From an uncultured Gammaproteobacteria bacterium (GTDB lineage: Bacteria; Pseudomonadota; Gammaproteobacteria; SZUA-140): 26,280 nt of DNA. Below the pieces are notes generated by a model. That model was not told the origin of the DNA and searched no databases. It was given only the letters and a program-made list of their open reading frames with translations. Positions 7,306 through 15,136 of the stretch are shown here, in pieces. Made by a program: the position numbers and the translations under genes. Every line of letters begins with the position of its first letter. Positions within the stretch are counted from its first letter, which is position 1. The stretch is from positions 1 through 26,280 of the forward strand of contig CALZMY010000304.1 of assembly GCA_945788675.1 (NCBI GenBank), given 5' to 3'.

Positions 7306-7798
7306 GTTTGTCCCGTTTCGGTTTAAAGTCAGTCTATTCAGTGGTGACCGTAGCCAGCTGCTATGCGGTGGTTATTTTAGTGAGGTCAGCGGTTTTGAAC
7401 TAACCATGGAACCCAAGGTGATTACCGAAGGGGGACGTAACTGGGGTGAAATCCAGCGTAGCGGTGCCACAAAATTTGCGCCTATCATTTTAAAGCGCGG
7501 CGTGACGACCATGAATGATCTGTGGTCATGGTTTGATATTACAACACGCGAATCAAATTACGCATATCGCTTAAGTGGCGAAATCACCGTGCTCGGTAAT
7601 CCTCAGGCCTCGGTGACAAAGGGGAAGCATGGGGTCCAGTCAACCACCGAAAACCCCATTATGGTATGGAAACTCTACGGGGTGTTGCCGACGAAATTTA
7701 AAGGCCCGGATCTGTCATCCACGGCTAATCAAGTGGCCATTGAAGAGTTGCATCTGGTCCATGAAGGACTTGAGCTGGAACGGCCGGCAACGACGTGA
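7298..7798 (+). CDS. Tail tube protein 2 (gp19-like; Afp5/Pvc5-type)
   Basis: A 166-residue paralogue of the tube protein at 5344. It shows GGYFSEVSGF (24-33), ILKRGV (64-69), WSWFD (76-80), WKLYGVLPTKFKGPDL (124-139) and EELHLVHEGL (149-158). Relative to the first tube it has an inserted stretch before the WKL motif (about residues 97-120). Afp and PVC also encode extra tube paralogues that form the tube's first rings on the hub, and the same role is likely here because the gene lies directly before the Afp7-like, hub and spike genes. The ATG overlaps the end of the sheath-like gene by eight bases, with a GGCGGAGG-like ribosome-binding site inside that gene. Confidence 0.9.
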   Translation: MSEFVPFRFKVSLFSGDRSQLLCGGYFSEVSGFELTMEPKVITEGGRNWGEIQRSGATKFAPIILKRGVTTMNDLWSWFDITTRESNYAYRLSGEITVLGNPQASVTKGKHGVQSTTENPIMVWKLYGVLPTKFKGPDLSSTANQVAIEELHLVHEGLELERPATT

Positions 7799-7809
7799 TG
7801 AGGTGAAAC

Positions 7810-8946
7810 ATGATTAATCCAGAACGAGCCAAACTCATCCCTGTCAGTGGCAACAGTGACAACCCTGACTTGTCAGAAGCTGTTGATGTACAGTTTAATC
7901 CCGCTACGCTGAAAGTTAGCCTGTCCAATACGCTGAAAGAGAGTCAGCGCGGTGGTAACAGCCGCTCGTCACAGTTTGTTGATAAAAGTTCATCCAGTTT
8001 GACTGTGGAATTAATTTTCGACACGACTTACATTGATGATACAGCAGCAGAAGAGTATACGAGACGGGCAGAAAATGAAGGGCGTACACGCAACACTTTT
8101 GAAGTGGGCACAGACGTTCGCCAGATAACAAAACGTATTGGCGATAAGTTTATTAAACCGGTCCCCTCTGGTAACAGGCTCAAAGCGCCGAGCCGTTGTC
8201 TGTTTCAATGGGGTGCATTTGAATTTCTTGGCTTGATAGAAAGTTTTGAAGAGACGCTGGATTTTTTCTCACCCGAAGGCCATCCGCTACGTGCCACCGT
8301 GTCGCTAAAGCTCAGCGAAGACCGTTACCAGTTTCGCAATCGAGAAGTTGATCAGGCGACACGAGAAACACCCACGCTTACCTCTACGGGAAACAACACC
8401 AGTAACCAGGGTGGCGGCAGCGAGTCGAACCAGGACACTTCGCCAGTGCCCGGTGGCAGTGATGACAAGGCGGGCAATTGGCGTGATACCTCGATGTATA
8501 ACGGGGTGGAGAACCCACGTTTACCTTCCGCCTCAATGCTTGCGGTTCCCAAGGTCTCCGTCAGTGCATCAGTGAAGGTGAATGCCGGCATCAGCGGTGG
8601 ATTTTCAGCAACAGCGGGTGTTTCCTCTTCGCTGTCAGCCTCGGTCGGTATAGGCGCTTCAGCTCAGTCGGGTGTGAGCGCAAGCGCGAGCTTTACTCCA
8701 CTTGCCTTTAAATTTGGCGCTTCCGCTAGTCTCGGTACTGGCATAGAAGGGGCATTCAGTACTGGTTCTGCCAGCGCGGGTCTAACAGCCGGTAGCATCG
8801 CCAATGGCAGTCTACTACTGCGCAGTGAAGGCAGCGTTTCGTCGCTCTCACCGCTGAAGGCAACAAGCCAGTTGTCGACAAAAACAGCTCAAACGGGTAG
8901 CGGAAAACTCGGATTCAAGGCGAAAGCGAGTGTTGGTTTTGATTAG
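7810..8946 (+). CDS. CIS tube/LysM-like baseplate protein (Afp7/Pvc7-like) with Ser/Ala/Gly-rich tail
   Basis: A 378-residue protein. Residues ~1-175 are the CIS-tube domain: VDVQFNPATLKVSLSN (26-40), LTVELIFDTT (64-73) and CLFQWGAFEFLGLIESFEETL (130-150), ending in the strand RATVSLKLSE. A polar linker (180-220, Asn/Ser/Gly/Thr-rich) follows. Residues 221-249 hold a LysM-like element (NWRD..MYNGVENPR...MLAVPKV) of the kind usually ending Afp7 proteins. The final ~130 residues (250-378) are unusual: almost only Ser, Ala, Gly, Val, Thr and Leu in alternating, strand-like repeats (SASV, SATAG, SASVG, SASAS). In the family this protein links the tube to the hub. The ribosome-binding site AGGTGA precedes the ATG. 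Confidence 0.85.
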   Translation: MINPERAKLIPVSGNSDNPDLSEAVDVQFNPATLKVSLSNTLKESQRGGNSRSSQFVDKSSSSLTVELIFDTTYIDDTAAEEYTRRAENEGRTRNTFEVGTDVRQITKRIGDKFIKPVPSGNRLKAPSRCLFQWGAFEFLGLIESFEETLDFFSPEGHPLRATVSLKLSEDRYQFRNREVDQATRETPTLTSTGNNTSNQGGGSESNQDTSPVPGGSDDKAGNWRDTSMYNGVENPRLPSASMLAVPKVSVSASVKVNAGISGGFSATAGVSSSLSASVGIGASAQSGVSASASFTPLAFKFGASASLGTGIEGAFSTGSASAGLTAGSIANGSLLLRSEGSVSSLSPLKATSQLSTKTAQTGSGKLGFKAKASVGFD

Positions 8947-8966
8947 AGACAACAGGAGAGACACGC

Positions 8967-9134
8967 ATGCCGGTACTGATTAATGAAGTGATTGCAGAGG
9001 TTGAAAACAGCGTAACTGAGTTCGCGGAGGCGGAACCATCACCGCAGCAACTTCCAATGGCTGAAGCTGAATCTGCGCTGGCGCAGACATTAGCATTAAT
9101 TCAACAGCGACAGGGTCGCTTGAAGATCGATTAA
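8967..9134 (+). CDS. Small eCIS protein, DUF5908-like (Pvc6-type), 55 residues
   Basis: ATG at 8967 with a GGAGAG ribosome-binding site at 8955-8960; stop TAA at 9132-9134. The product starts MPVLINEVIAEVE and ends QQRQGRLKID, with an acidic, Ala/Gln-rich middle. A short protein with the same MP.-I-x-E start and a basic 'RLKxD' end lies between the Afp7-like and gpD-like genes in many eCIS clusters (DUF5908), which supports this call by both sequence and position. It sits between the Afp7-like and hub genes with gaps of 20 and 23 bases. Its precise role is unknown; a small structural or chaperone-like piece of the hub is the likely place. Confidence 0.75.
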   Translation: MPVLINEVIAEVENSVTEFAEAEPSPQQLPMAEAESALAQTLALIQQRQGRLKID

Positions 9135-9157
9135 AAAGAGAGGCAAAGTTTTAGCTT

Positions 9158-10204
9158 ATGACCGAAGCAGCATTTGTTAGTAGCCGACCCCATTTAAAAG
9201 TGGACGGTGAAGAACGCGAAGATATGCAGGAGGCATTGACAGCCATGGTTGTCAATCTGCCACTGCATGGTTGCGCTCATGCTGAGTTGCATCTAACGAA
9301 CTGGGGTCGGCCTGAGGGTGAAGAAGAGCCGGATTTTGTCTTTAATGATATCGGCCTTGGCAGCGAGTGCGAGTTATTAATGGGCGAAGATAATCCGGTG
9401 AGTCTGTTTATCGGTGAAATCACCGCGATTGAAGAACGTTATGGCGAAGGCGCCCCGTTTTTAGCATTGTTGCTGCAGGATAAGTTACATCGACTCGCCC
9501 GTTCGCGACACAGCCGGAGTTTTGAAGATCAGAGTCCAGATGATGTGATACGTACCATCGTTAGTGATGCAGGACTGAGTGTCGATGTTGATGTCTCTAA
9601 TTTAGTTTCAACGTGGCATCAATTGAATGAAAGCGACCTTGCGTTTATACAGCGTTTATTAAGCCGCTTTGATATCGCACTTCGCCTGGATGGAGATCAA
9701 TTGCGTGCTAAACCAGAACAGGCAGATAGTGAGGCATTGGAACTCGACGCACAGGATAGCGCCTTGAGGGTGAGATTGCTGGTTGATCTGAATCACCAAT
9801 GGTTAAATTCAACAGCACAGGGGTACAACATTGCTGATGCCGTTGCGGTTGATCACACCTCCGCCTCGATGACGCCGGCACCAGATGCTACCACGGCGCG
9901 TATTGCCTTGAGAGATTTGAGCTGGCCCGGGGATGAGGTGGTGCCACAGCCTTTTGCGCGCTCCAGTGCTGAAGCACAGGCGTATGCTAAAGCGCATTTT
10001 CGCCGTCAGGCAAAACGTTTTATTCAGGGTGACATCGTTTGTCAAGGTGAGGCGAGTTTAAAAAGTGGTCGCGAAATTGAACTGGGTGGTGTCTCGCCAC
10101 GGTTACGTGGAAAGTATCAAATCGTCCACTGTGTACACCAGTTTGATAATAATTCAGGATTTGAAACGCATTTAAAAGTGAACAAGGCGGACTGGCTGGT
10201 ATGA
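9158..10204 (+). CDS. Baseplate hub protein, gpD/VgrG-N-like (Afp8/Pvc8 N-part)
   Basis: A 348-residue protein of the phage late control D / VgrG N-terminal type, which forms the trimeric hub between tube and spike. Characteristic blocks are LFIGEITAIEERY (83-95), LLLQDKLHRLARSRHSRSF (104-122), SPDDVIRTIVSDAGL (126-140) and HQLNESDLAFIQRLLSRFDI (154-173), the last being the family's strongest signature. The C-terminal ...LRGKYQIVHCVHQFD... strand pair matches the domain end. The OB-fold and needle of VgrG are absent here and encoded separately by the next gene, so hub and spike are split as in phages P2 and Mu. The stop overlaps the next start by four bases (ATGA). Confidence 0.9.
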   Translation: MTEAAFVSSRPHLKVDGEEREDMQEALTAMVVNLPLHGCAHAELHLTNWGRPEGEEEPDFVFNDIGLGSECELLMGEDNPVSLFIGEITAIEERYGEGAPFLALLLQDKLHRLARSRHSRSFEDQSPDDVIRTIVSDAGLSVDVDVSNLVSTWHQLNESDLAFIQRLLSRFDIALRLDGDQLRAKPEQADSEALELDAQDSALRVRLLVDLNHQWLNSTAQGYNIADAVAVDHTSASMTPAPDATTARIALRDLSWPGDEVVPQPFARSSAEAQAYAKAHFRRQAKRFIQGDIVCQGEASLKSGREIELGGVSPRLRGKYQIVHCVHQFDNNSGFETHLKVNKADWLV

Positions 10205-10842
10205 ATAATCATTCACTGGGACAGTTACAAAGCTTACAGCTGGCGCAGGTCGTCGATAATGTCGATCCAGATGGCCGCGGGCGTATAAAAGTCCGCCTGC
10301 AATCAACACCGATGGAGCTTTGGGCCAGTGTCGTCGCGCCCTCGGCTGGACAGGGTTATGGGGTCTGTTTTATTCCCCGTCTCGATGAAATCGTGGTGCT
10401 CGCGTTCGTCACGCCGGAGTTACCGCTGGTCATCGGCAGTGTCTGGGCTGGGCAAAGCAGCGTGCCTGAAGATGCCGATCCGCACGAGGACCATTATGTG
10501 GTGCGCACACCAGCTGGAACCGTGGTGGAATTCGATGATAGCGATGGCCCTAAAGTAGAGTTGCGAACACAGTCCGGTTATCGCATTGATATTAATGAAA
10601 GCAGTGGTGGAGAGATCACCATTGAACGTGGTGCGCAGAGCATTAAACTCACCCCGGCGGAAATTAACATCGACAGCAGTGGGCCTGTCAATATTAATAG
10701 CGCAACCGTTAATGTTTCTGCCGCGATGGTACAAGTGGATGCGGCAATGTCAAAATTCAGTGGCGTAGTGCAGGCTGATACCGTCATTGCTACCTCGGTG
10801 GTGGGGACGACCTACACCCCTGGTGCAGGTAACATCTGGTAG
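10201..10842 (+). CDS. Baseplate spike protein, gpV/gp5-OB-fold type
   Basis: A 213-residue protein. Residues ~12-84 are the gp5/VgrG OB fold, with VDPDGRGRIKVRL (21-33), WASVVAPSAGQGYGVCFIP (41-59), DEIVVLAFV (62-70) and LPLVIGSVW (74-82). Residues ~100-195 are short repeated strands (TVVEFDD, KVELRTQ, YRIDINE, EITIERG, INIDSSG, VNINSATVNVS), the triple beta-helix of a piercing needle. It ends with YTPGAGNIW, the closing sequence common in these spikes. It would trimerise on the gpD-like hub and carry the tip. A PAAR tip protein is not seen in the window. Confidence 0.92.
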   Translation: MNNHSLGQLQSLQLAQVVDNVDPDGRGRIKVRLQSTPMELWASVVAPSAGQGYGVCFIPRLDEIVVLAFVTPELPLVIGSVWAGQSSVPEDADPHEDHYVVRTPAGTVVEFDDSDGPKVELRTQSGYRIDINESSGGEITIERGAQSIKLTPAEINIDSSGPVNINSATVNVSAAMVQVDAAMSKFSGVVQADTVIATSVVGTTYTPGAGNIW

Positions 10843-10851
10843 GCCGATGCG

Positions 10852-12522
10852 ATGAATATAAACCAGTCATTACACGCCATTAGTATTAAGGAACCGTTTT
10901 ATCACAACGGTTCTGATGCTGCCCTGCATCGCTATCTTGACGCGGAATTTATTAATCGTTTTCAACAGGACATGCAGCAACAGCAATTTACCTTGCCGCA
11001 GTTCTCCAGCTGGATGCAGGAGGATCAGTATAGTACGCACGATAACAAACCGGTATTACGGCTGCCGCTGCACCGCGCTTTTCATCTGGTTTGCTGCGAA
11101 GTGGTTTGTGATCAACTGGGTAAGCCGGCACTGGACCCACAACGCATCACCTCGGCGGGTTTTGTGATTCGTCGCATCAATGGACAACAGGAGTATGCAT
11201 GGCAGCTCGAAGATGGAGAGGCGTTGGGCTGGCAACCGGCACCGTCTGAGTTACGTGACCCCGATATCCATCGTCGCCTGTGTGCGAATGGCGTGTTACA
11301 AAAGCGTGCACTCCAACCGACTTATAGTGGTGAGGAGGTTTTTCCTCTGCACACACTCAATGCCCGCGATGAAAAGGGCAAACGTCACACCTTGCTTTTT
11401 GGTTACGTGCCCCTGGGCGGTTTTTATTATCACCGTGATACAGGTAAAGCATTTGATGAGTCTTCGCAAAAAGCGGTACTTGATGCTGATGCGCAATCAC
11501 TCTCCTGGCCATTTGGTTACCGTAAGCCATTCAAAAAAGTCTGGAACGATGATATTGCGCGCACGGTGAGTGCGGGTAAACCAGGTCAGGCCTTTTTTGA
11601 GTTATTGCGTATGCTGGTCAACCGCTATCATCTCGGGGACGAGACGATTGAAAGTAACAGTGCATTAGCGAAGAAAATGGATCAGCTATGGTTCTATGAC
11701 GAGAATGCTTTTTCTGCCCAGCTTAAAAAAACAGGCTACCGTGAATCCAGTCGCAAGCTTTTCAGTGCTTACCGAAAATCATCACTGTGGTCATATCTAC
11801 GTGGCTGTTTTTCACAAACCAGTGAGAACCCGTTAGTGCGCTGGATTATCGAGCAGGAGGCCGCCATTGATAAAGTGGATGGGATTGAAAATTTATCCAG
11901 TTTTGGTCGACTGCCTGCCAGCTCGGGTAACAAATATATAAACTGGACCCTCTTCATCAGCGAAGCTGATGCTGAGGATATCCGAGAACTGCTGGGGCAG
12001 CGCTTACGAGATCAGGCGCTTGCTAAAGTGCAGGAGATCCCGCTGCCTAAGTTCACCCAGGACAGTGATGATGTCTACCAGATTATCCCGTTTGTGCGCT
12101 CGTTAAATGACCAGGATAAAGAGCAAATTCAATGGGCAGAAAATGCCAATCGCAGCATTCTGTTTCGCGTCGCCGCCCCTTTTGATCCTGAAGCGAGTCG
12201 GCCATCGCTGATACAAATGCCGTCATTATCTGATTTAAAACGCGGCATGGCTCAGGGTGCGAGCTTTATCACCCCGTCCGATACGTTTAACCTGATCAAT
12301 AATTTGAAGTTGAAAAAAGGGGCGAGTGAGGATGTGATTCCTGACAGTGAACCGGGGCCGAGCTTAGGGGTTCAATGGATCTGTTCGTTTAGTATACCGG
12401 TCATCACATTGGTGGCGATGATTCTGTTGATGATCATGATTTCACTATTGAATATTATCTTTTTCTGGTTGCCGTGGGTGAAGATCTGCCTTCCCTTCCC
12501 CAAAATAAATAAAGGGAGCTAG
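10852..12522 (+). CDS. Unrecognised eCIS protein with C-terminal membrane-like segment
   Basis: A 556-residue protein in the middle of the baseplate genes that I cannot place in a known family. The N-terminal two-thirds are soluble in character, with many Gln, Trp and His; a cysteine pair sits at 81-82. Residues ~455-490 form a conserved-looking block (MPSLSDLKRGMAQG...TPSDTFNLINN). Residues ~509-541 are strongly hydrophobic (SFSIPVITLVAMILLMIMI then LLNIIFFWLPWV), long enough for one extended membrane span or a hairpin, followed by KICLPFPK. No N-terminal signal peptide is visible. The start at 10852 has no obvious ribosome-binding site; an ATG at 10847 stops after two codons. It could be a particle component with a hydrophobic tip, a membrane anchor, or a carried effector. 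Confidence 0.7.
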   Translation: MNINQSLHAISIKEPFYHNGSDAALHRYLDAEFINRFQQDMQQQQFTLPQFSSWMQEDQYSTHDNKPVLRLPLHRAFHLVCCEVVCDQLGKPALDPQRITSAGFVIRRINGQQEYAWQLEDGEALGWQPAPSELRDPDIHRRLCANGVLQKRALQPTYSGEEVFPLHTLNARDEKGKRHTLLFGYVPLGGFYYHRDTGKAFDESSQKAVLDADAQSLSWPFGYRKPFKKVWNDDIARTVSAGKPGQAFFELLRMLVNRYHLGDETIESNSALAKKMDQLWFYDENAFSAQLKKTGYRESSRKLFSAYRKSSLWSYLRGCFSQTSENPLVRWIIEQEAAIDKVDGIENLSSFGRLPASSGNKYINWTLFISEADAEDIRELLGQRLRDQALAKVQEIPLPKFTQDSDDVYQIIPFVRSLNDQDKEQIQWAENANRSILFRVAAPFDPEASRPSLIQMPSLSDLKRGMAQGASFITPSDTFNLINNLKLKKGASEDVIPDSEPGPSLGVQWICSFSIPVITLVAMILLMIMISLLNIIFFWLPWVKICLPFPKINKGS

Positions 12523-12525
12523 TAC

Positions 12526-12918
12526 GTGTCGACACCCATTCCATCTATATTAAGCTGGCCGTTAGGTGAGGTCGTCGAGGGTCGATTGAACTGGTCTGCT
12601 GATGATCAGAGTATTCGTGAAGTTATGCTTAATATTTTATTAACCCGGCCAGGTGAAAGACTGATGCGGCCAGACTTCGGCGCGGGCCTGCTCAATTTTG
12701 TGCATCAACCGAATAATGAAACCACCCGTAATTTAATTGCTGGCGTGGTGCGTAAATCACTGGCGCAGTGGGAGCCAAGGGTGTTGGTAGAAGAGGTGAC
12801 CGTTGAGCCCAGTCTCACTAATGTCGCAGAAGTGCACATCACCATCTTTTACCAGTTACGCCACACACAAACGCCTGCGGAATTCAGTGTGACCTTAAAC
12901 CTGGGTCAACTGCCATGA
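12526..12918 (+). CDS. Baseplate wedge protein gpW/gp25-like (Afp9/Pvc9-type)
   Basis: A 130-residue protein with the gp25 signature ILLTRPGERLMRPDFGAGL (37-55) and the following WEPRV (82-86) before two closing strands. gp25 nucleates sheath assembly on the baseplate. It starts at GTG 12526, three bases after the previous stop, with a GGGAG ribosome-binding site at 12514-12518. Its length is normal for the family, and it directly precedes baseplate J, the usual order. Confidence 0.93.
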   Translation: MSTPIPSILSWPLGEVVEGRLNWSADDQSIREVMLNILLTRPGERLMRPDFGAGLLNFVHQPNNETTRNLIAGVVRKSLAQWEPRVLVEEVTVEPSLTNVAEVHITIFYQLRHTQTPAEFSVTLNLGQLP

Positions 12919-12945
12919 TGGCTTATTGCAGAGGGGTTTAGATCT

Positions 12946-15120
12946 ATGCCATTACCTGTACCCAATCTGGATGACCGGCGCTTCGATGATTTAGTCAAAG
13001 AAGCACAAGCGCGCCTGGCGACGCACCTGCCTGAGCTAACGCATATTGCGCCGGGTGATCCGGTACACAGCTTTATTGACTTGTTTGCCTGGCTGACGGA
13101 AACGATACTTTATCGCGCAAATTTAATTCCTGAGCGGCAACGCCGGGTGTTTTTAAACCTGTTACAAATCCCGGTGCGCCCTGCTCGGCCAGCACGAGGT
13201 GTGGTTTGTGTGGATGCCGGACCCAATAGCGTGCAGCTTAATGACCTGCTACGTGATGGCGCTCAGCTGGCTGCGGGTAAACAAACGCTGACAACGTTAG
13301 GCGAACTGCAACCCACCAATCTGAGCTTGCAGGTCGCCATCAAAGAAAAACTGGCTGCCAGCGCGCTGGCAGCAATGGGTTTAACACTGCAGGATCTACA
13401 GGAACAGTTTGGATTGCGCAAAGACGAACTGCCTTCGCCTTTTCAACCACGAAATTTTAGCTTGGGTGAAGAAGTCCTCACGCTGAAAAACAGTTTAGAC
13501 GCTGCTTTTTATCTCGCTTGCATTGTGCCGCGGCAGCTCGACGATCAAATAGATAAACTGCGAAAGAATCTTGCCGGTATTACCCTGAATATTGGCATCG
13601 CCCCCGCTGATGAGCTGGAAGGTGATGCGATCAATGAACTCAATCCTCGCACCTTAATCTGGGAGCTGGTCTCGACGGGTGAAGAGGGTGAACCGATTTA
13701 TTTACCGTTGGATATTCTTAGCGACAGTTCAAAAGGTGGGCACCAGACCGGTGTGGTGCGGTTGCGTCTACCGCGCAATGATCAACTGTTTACCGCCTTT
13801 ACCAATGATGATCCGATGTTCACCGGTTACAGGGATTTGCCACCTGATTTGATTGATGAGGTGGAGGCGCAACGAGTGGCATTCTGGATTCGTTTGCGCT
13901 GCCCGGAGGAACCGCTGTTACAGCTCGGCTATCTCGGTCTGAACGCCGTTGATATCATTGCTCAGGGTTTAAGGCAGGACGTGATGGTGGGGATGGGCAC
14001 GGGGCAACCCGATCAGGTGATTGTACTGCCTGATCAGCAGATCGATGCCACCACACTGCAATTGCAGGTGGAAGAAAACGGCAGTTGGGCCGACTGGCAG
14101 GCGGTAGATTATCTGGCTGGGCAAAGCCCTTCTGCCAGGGTCTTTCGTCTCAACGCAGAATCGGGTTATGTCTATTTCGGTGACGGGGTCAGCAGTGGCT
14201 ATCGACCACCAGAAGGGCACCGGATCAGAATCGTCGCTTACCGTTTTGGCGGGGGGATAGAGGGAAATCTCACAACCGACAGCATTAAAGAGATAAAAGA
14301 TGGTAACCCTCGTTTTAAAGTGCGCCACGACTGGCCACTCAGCGGCGGGCTTGATGCCGAGACGGTCGAGCAGGCCGAACGTCGTATTCCGCAATTTTTA
14401 ACCCATCGTAATCGTGCCGTGACGCGCCAGGATTTTAAATTTATCACTGAATCTAATCCGCTCAACCCCGTGGCCCGCGCCGAGGTGCTAGAGGGGTTTT
14501 TGCCCGGTGCCACCATTAAGGCTGCCCGTGATGATGTGCCCGGTGTGGTTAGCGTGTTTGTACTACCACCCGCTCAGCCTGAACTGGGACATACGCCGAA
14601 ACCGAGCCAGGGATTGCTCAAAGATGTGTTCAGTTATCTGCTACAACGGATTGTGCTGGGCACTGAACTGTATGTGCTAAGCCCGGAATTTGTACCCGTC
14701 GCCATCAGTGTGTTGCTACAGGTACGTGACGCAGAAACTGAGCAACAAACGCTGCGTGATGTGCAGCAGGCGTTGGTCGAGTATCTGTGGCCGCTGGCGC
14801 CAGGAGGAAGACAGGCTGAAGGCTGGCCGATGGGAACAGCCGTGCGCGTCAATGAGCTGTCAACGGAAATATCGCGCGTTGAAGGGGTGCTGGCGATCAA
14901 TGCTGTCAGCCTGTTCAAGCGTACCAGTAAAGGCTGGCGAGTATTGAAAGCGACTGAAGAGATCAGTCTCAGTAAATATCAGCTTCCCGAACTGATGGGG
15001 GTGCGGGTAGAAAGTGGTAAAGGCAAACCGGCGTTACCGAGCGGGATCGGCTATCTGGAGGGGCAAAGTCCCGCCAGCAGTGGTGGCATTGCCGTCCCTG
15101 TTATTCCTGATGTGTGCTGA
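12946..15120 (+). CDS. Baseplate J-like protein (Afp11/Pvc11-type wedge)
   Basis: A 724-residue baseplate wedge protein. The N-terminus (LDDRRFDDLVKEAQARL..., then THIAPGDPVHSFIDLFAWL and LYRANLIPERQRRVFLNLL) matches the 'putative baseplate assembly protein' start found in phage-like and eCIS clusters. The Baseplate_J domain occupies ~465 to 700, with the GGLDAETVEQAERRIPQFL (~466-484) and RAVTRQDFKFITE signatures. YLGLNAVDIIAQ (~328-339) and GYVYFGDGVSSGYRPPEGHR (~407-426) are also typical. Together with gp25 and the following Afp12-like protein it builds the wedge that opens on firing. The start has a GAGGGG ribosome-binding site at 12931-12936. Confidence 0.93.
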   Translation: MPLPVPNLDDRRFDDLVKEAQARLATHLPELTHIAPGDPVHSFIDLFAWLTETILYRANLIPERQRRVFLNLLQIPVRPARPARGVVCVDAGPNSVQLNDLLRDGAQLAAGKQTLTTLGELQPTNLSLQVAIKEKLAASALAAMGLTLQDLQEQFGLRKDELPSPFQPRNFSLGEEVLTLKNSLDAAFYLACIVPRQLDDQIDKLRKNLAGITLNIGIAPADELEGDAINELNPRTLIWELVSTGEEGEPIYLPLDILSDSSKGGHQTGVVRLRLPRNDQLFTAFTNDDPMFTGYRDLPPDLIDEVEAQRVAFWIRLRCPEEPLLQLGYLGLNAVDIIAQGLRQDVMVGMGTGQPDQVIVLPDQQIDATTLQLQVEENGSWADWQAVDYLAGQSPSARVFRLNAESGYVYFGDGVSSGYRPPEGHRIRIVAYRFGGGIEGNLTTDSIKEIKDGNPRFKVRHDWPLSGGLDAETVEQAERRIPQFLTHRNRAVTRQDFKFITESNPLNPVARAEVLEGFLPGATIKAARDDVPGVVSVFVLPPAQPELGHTPKPSQGLLKDVFSYLLQRIVLGTELYVLSPEFVPVAISVLLQVRDAETEQQTLRDVQQALVEYLWPLAPGGRQAEGWPMGTAVRVNELSTEISRVEGVLAINAVSLFKRTSKGWRVLKATEEISLSKYQLPELMGVRVESGKGKPALPSGIGYLEGQSPASSGGIAVPVIPDVC

Positions 15121-15136
15121 AACATAACGAGCTGAC

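Noticed and set aside
13969..14394. 141-codon open frame on the minus strand
   Set aside because: Fully inside baseplate J, which is clearly the real gene by family motifs across this stretch.
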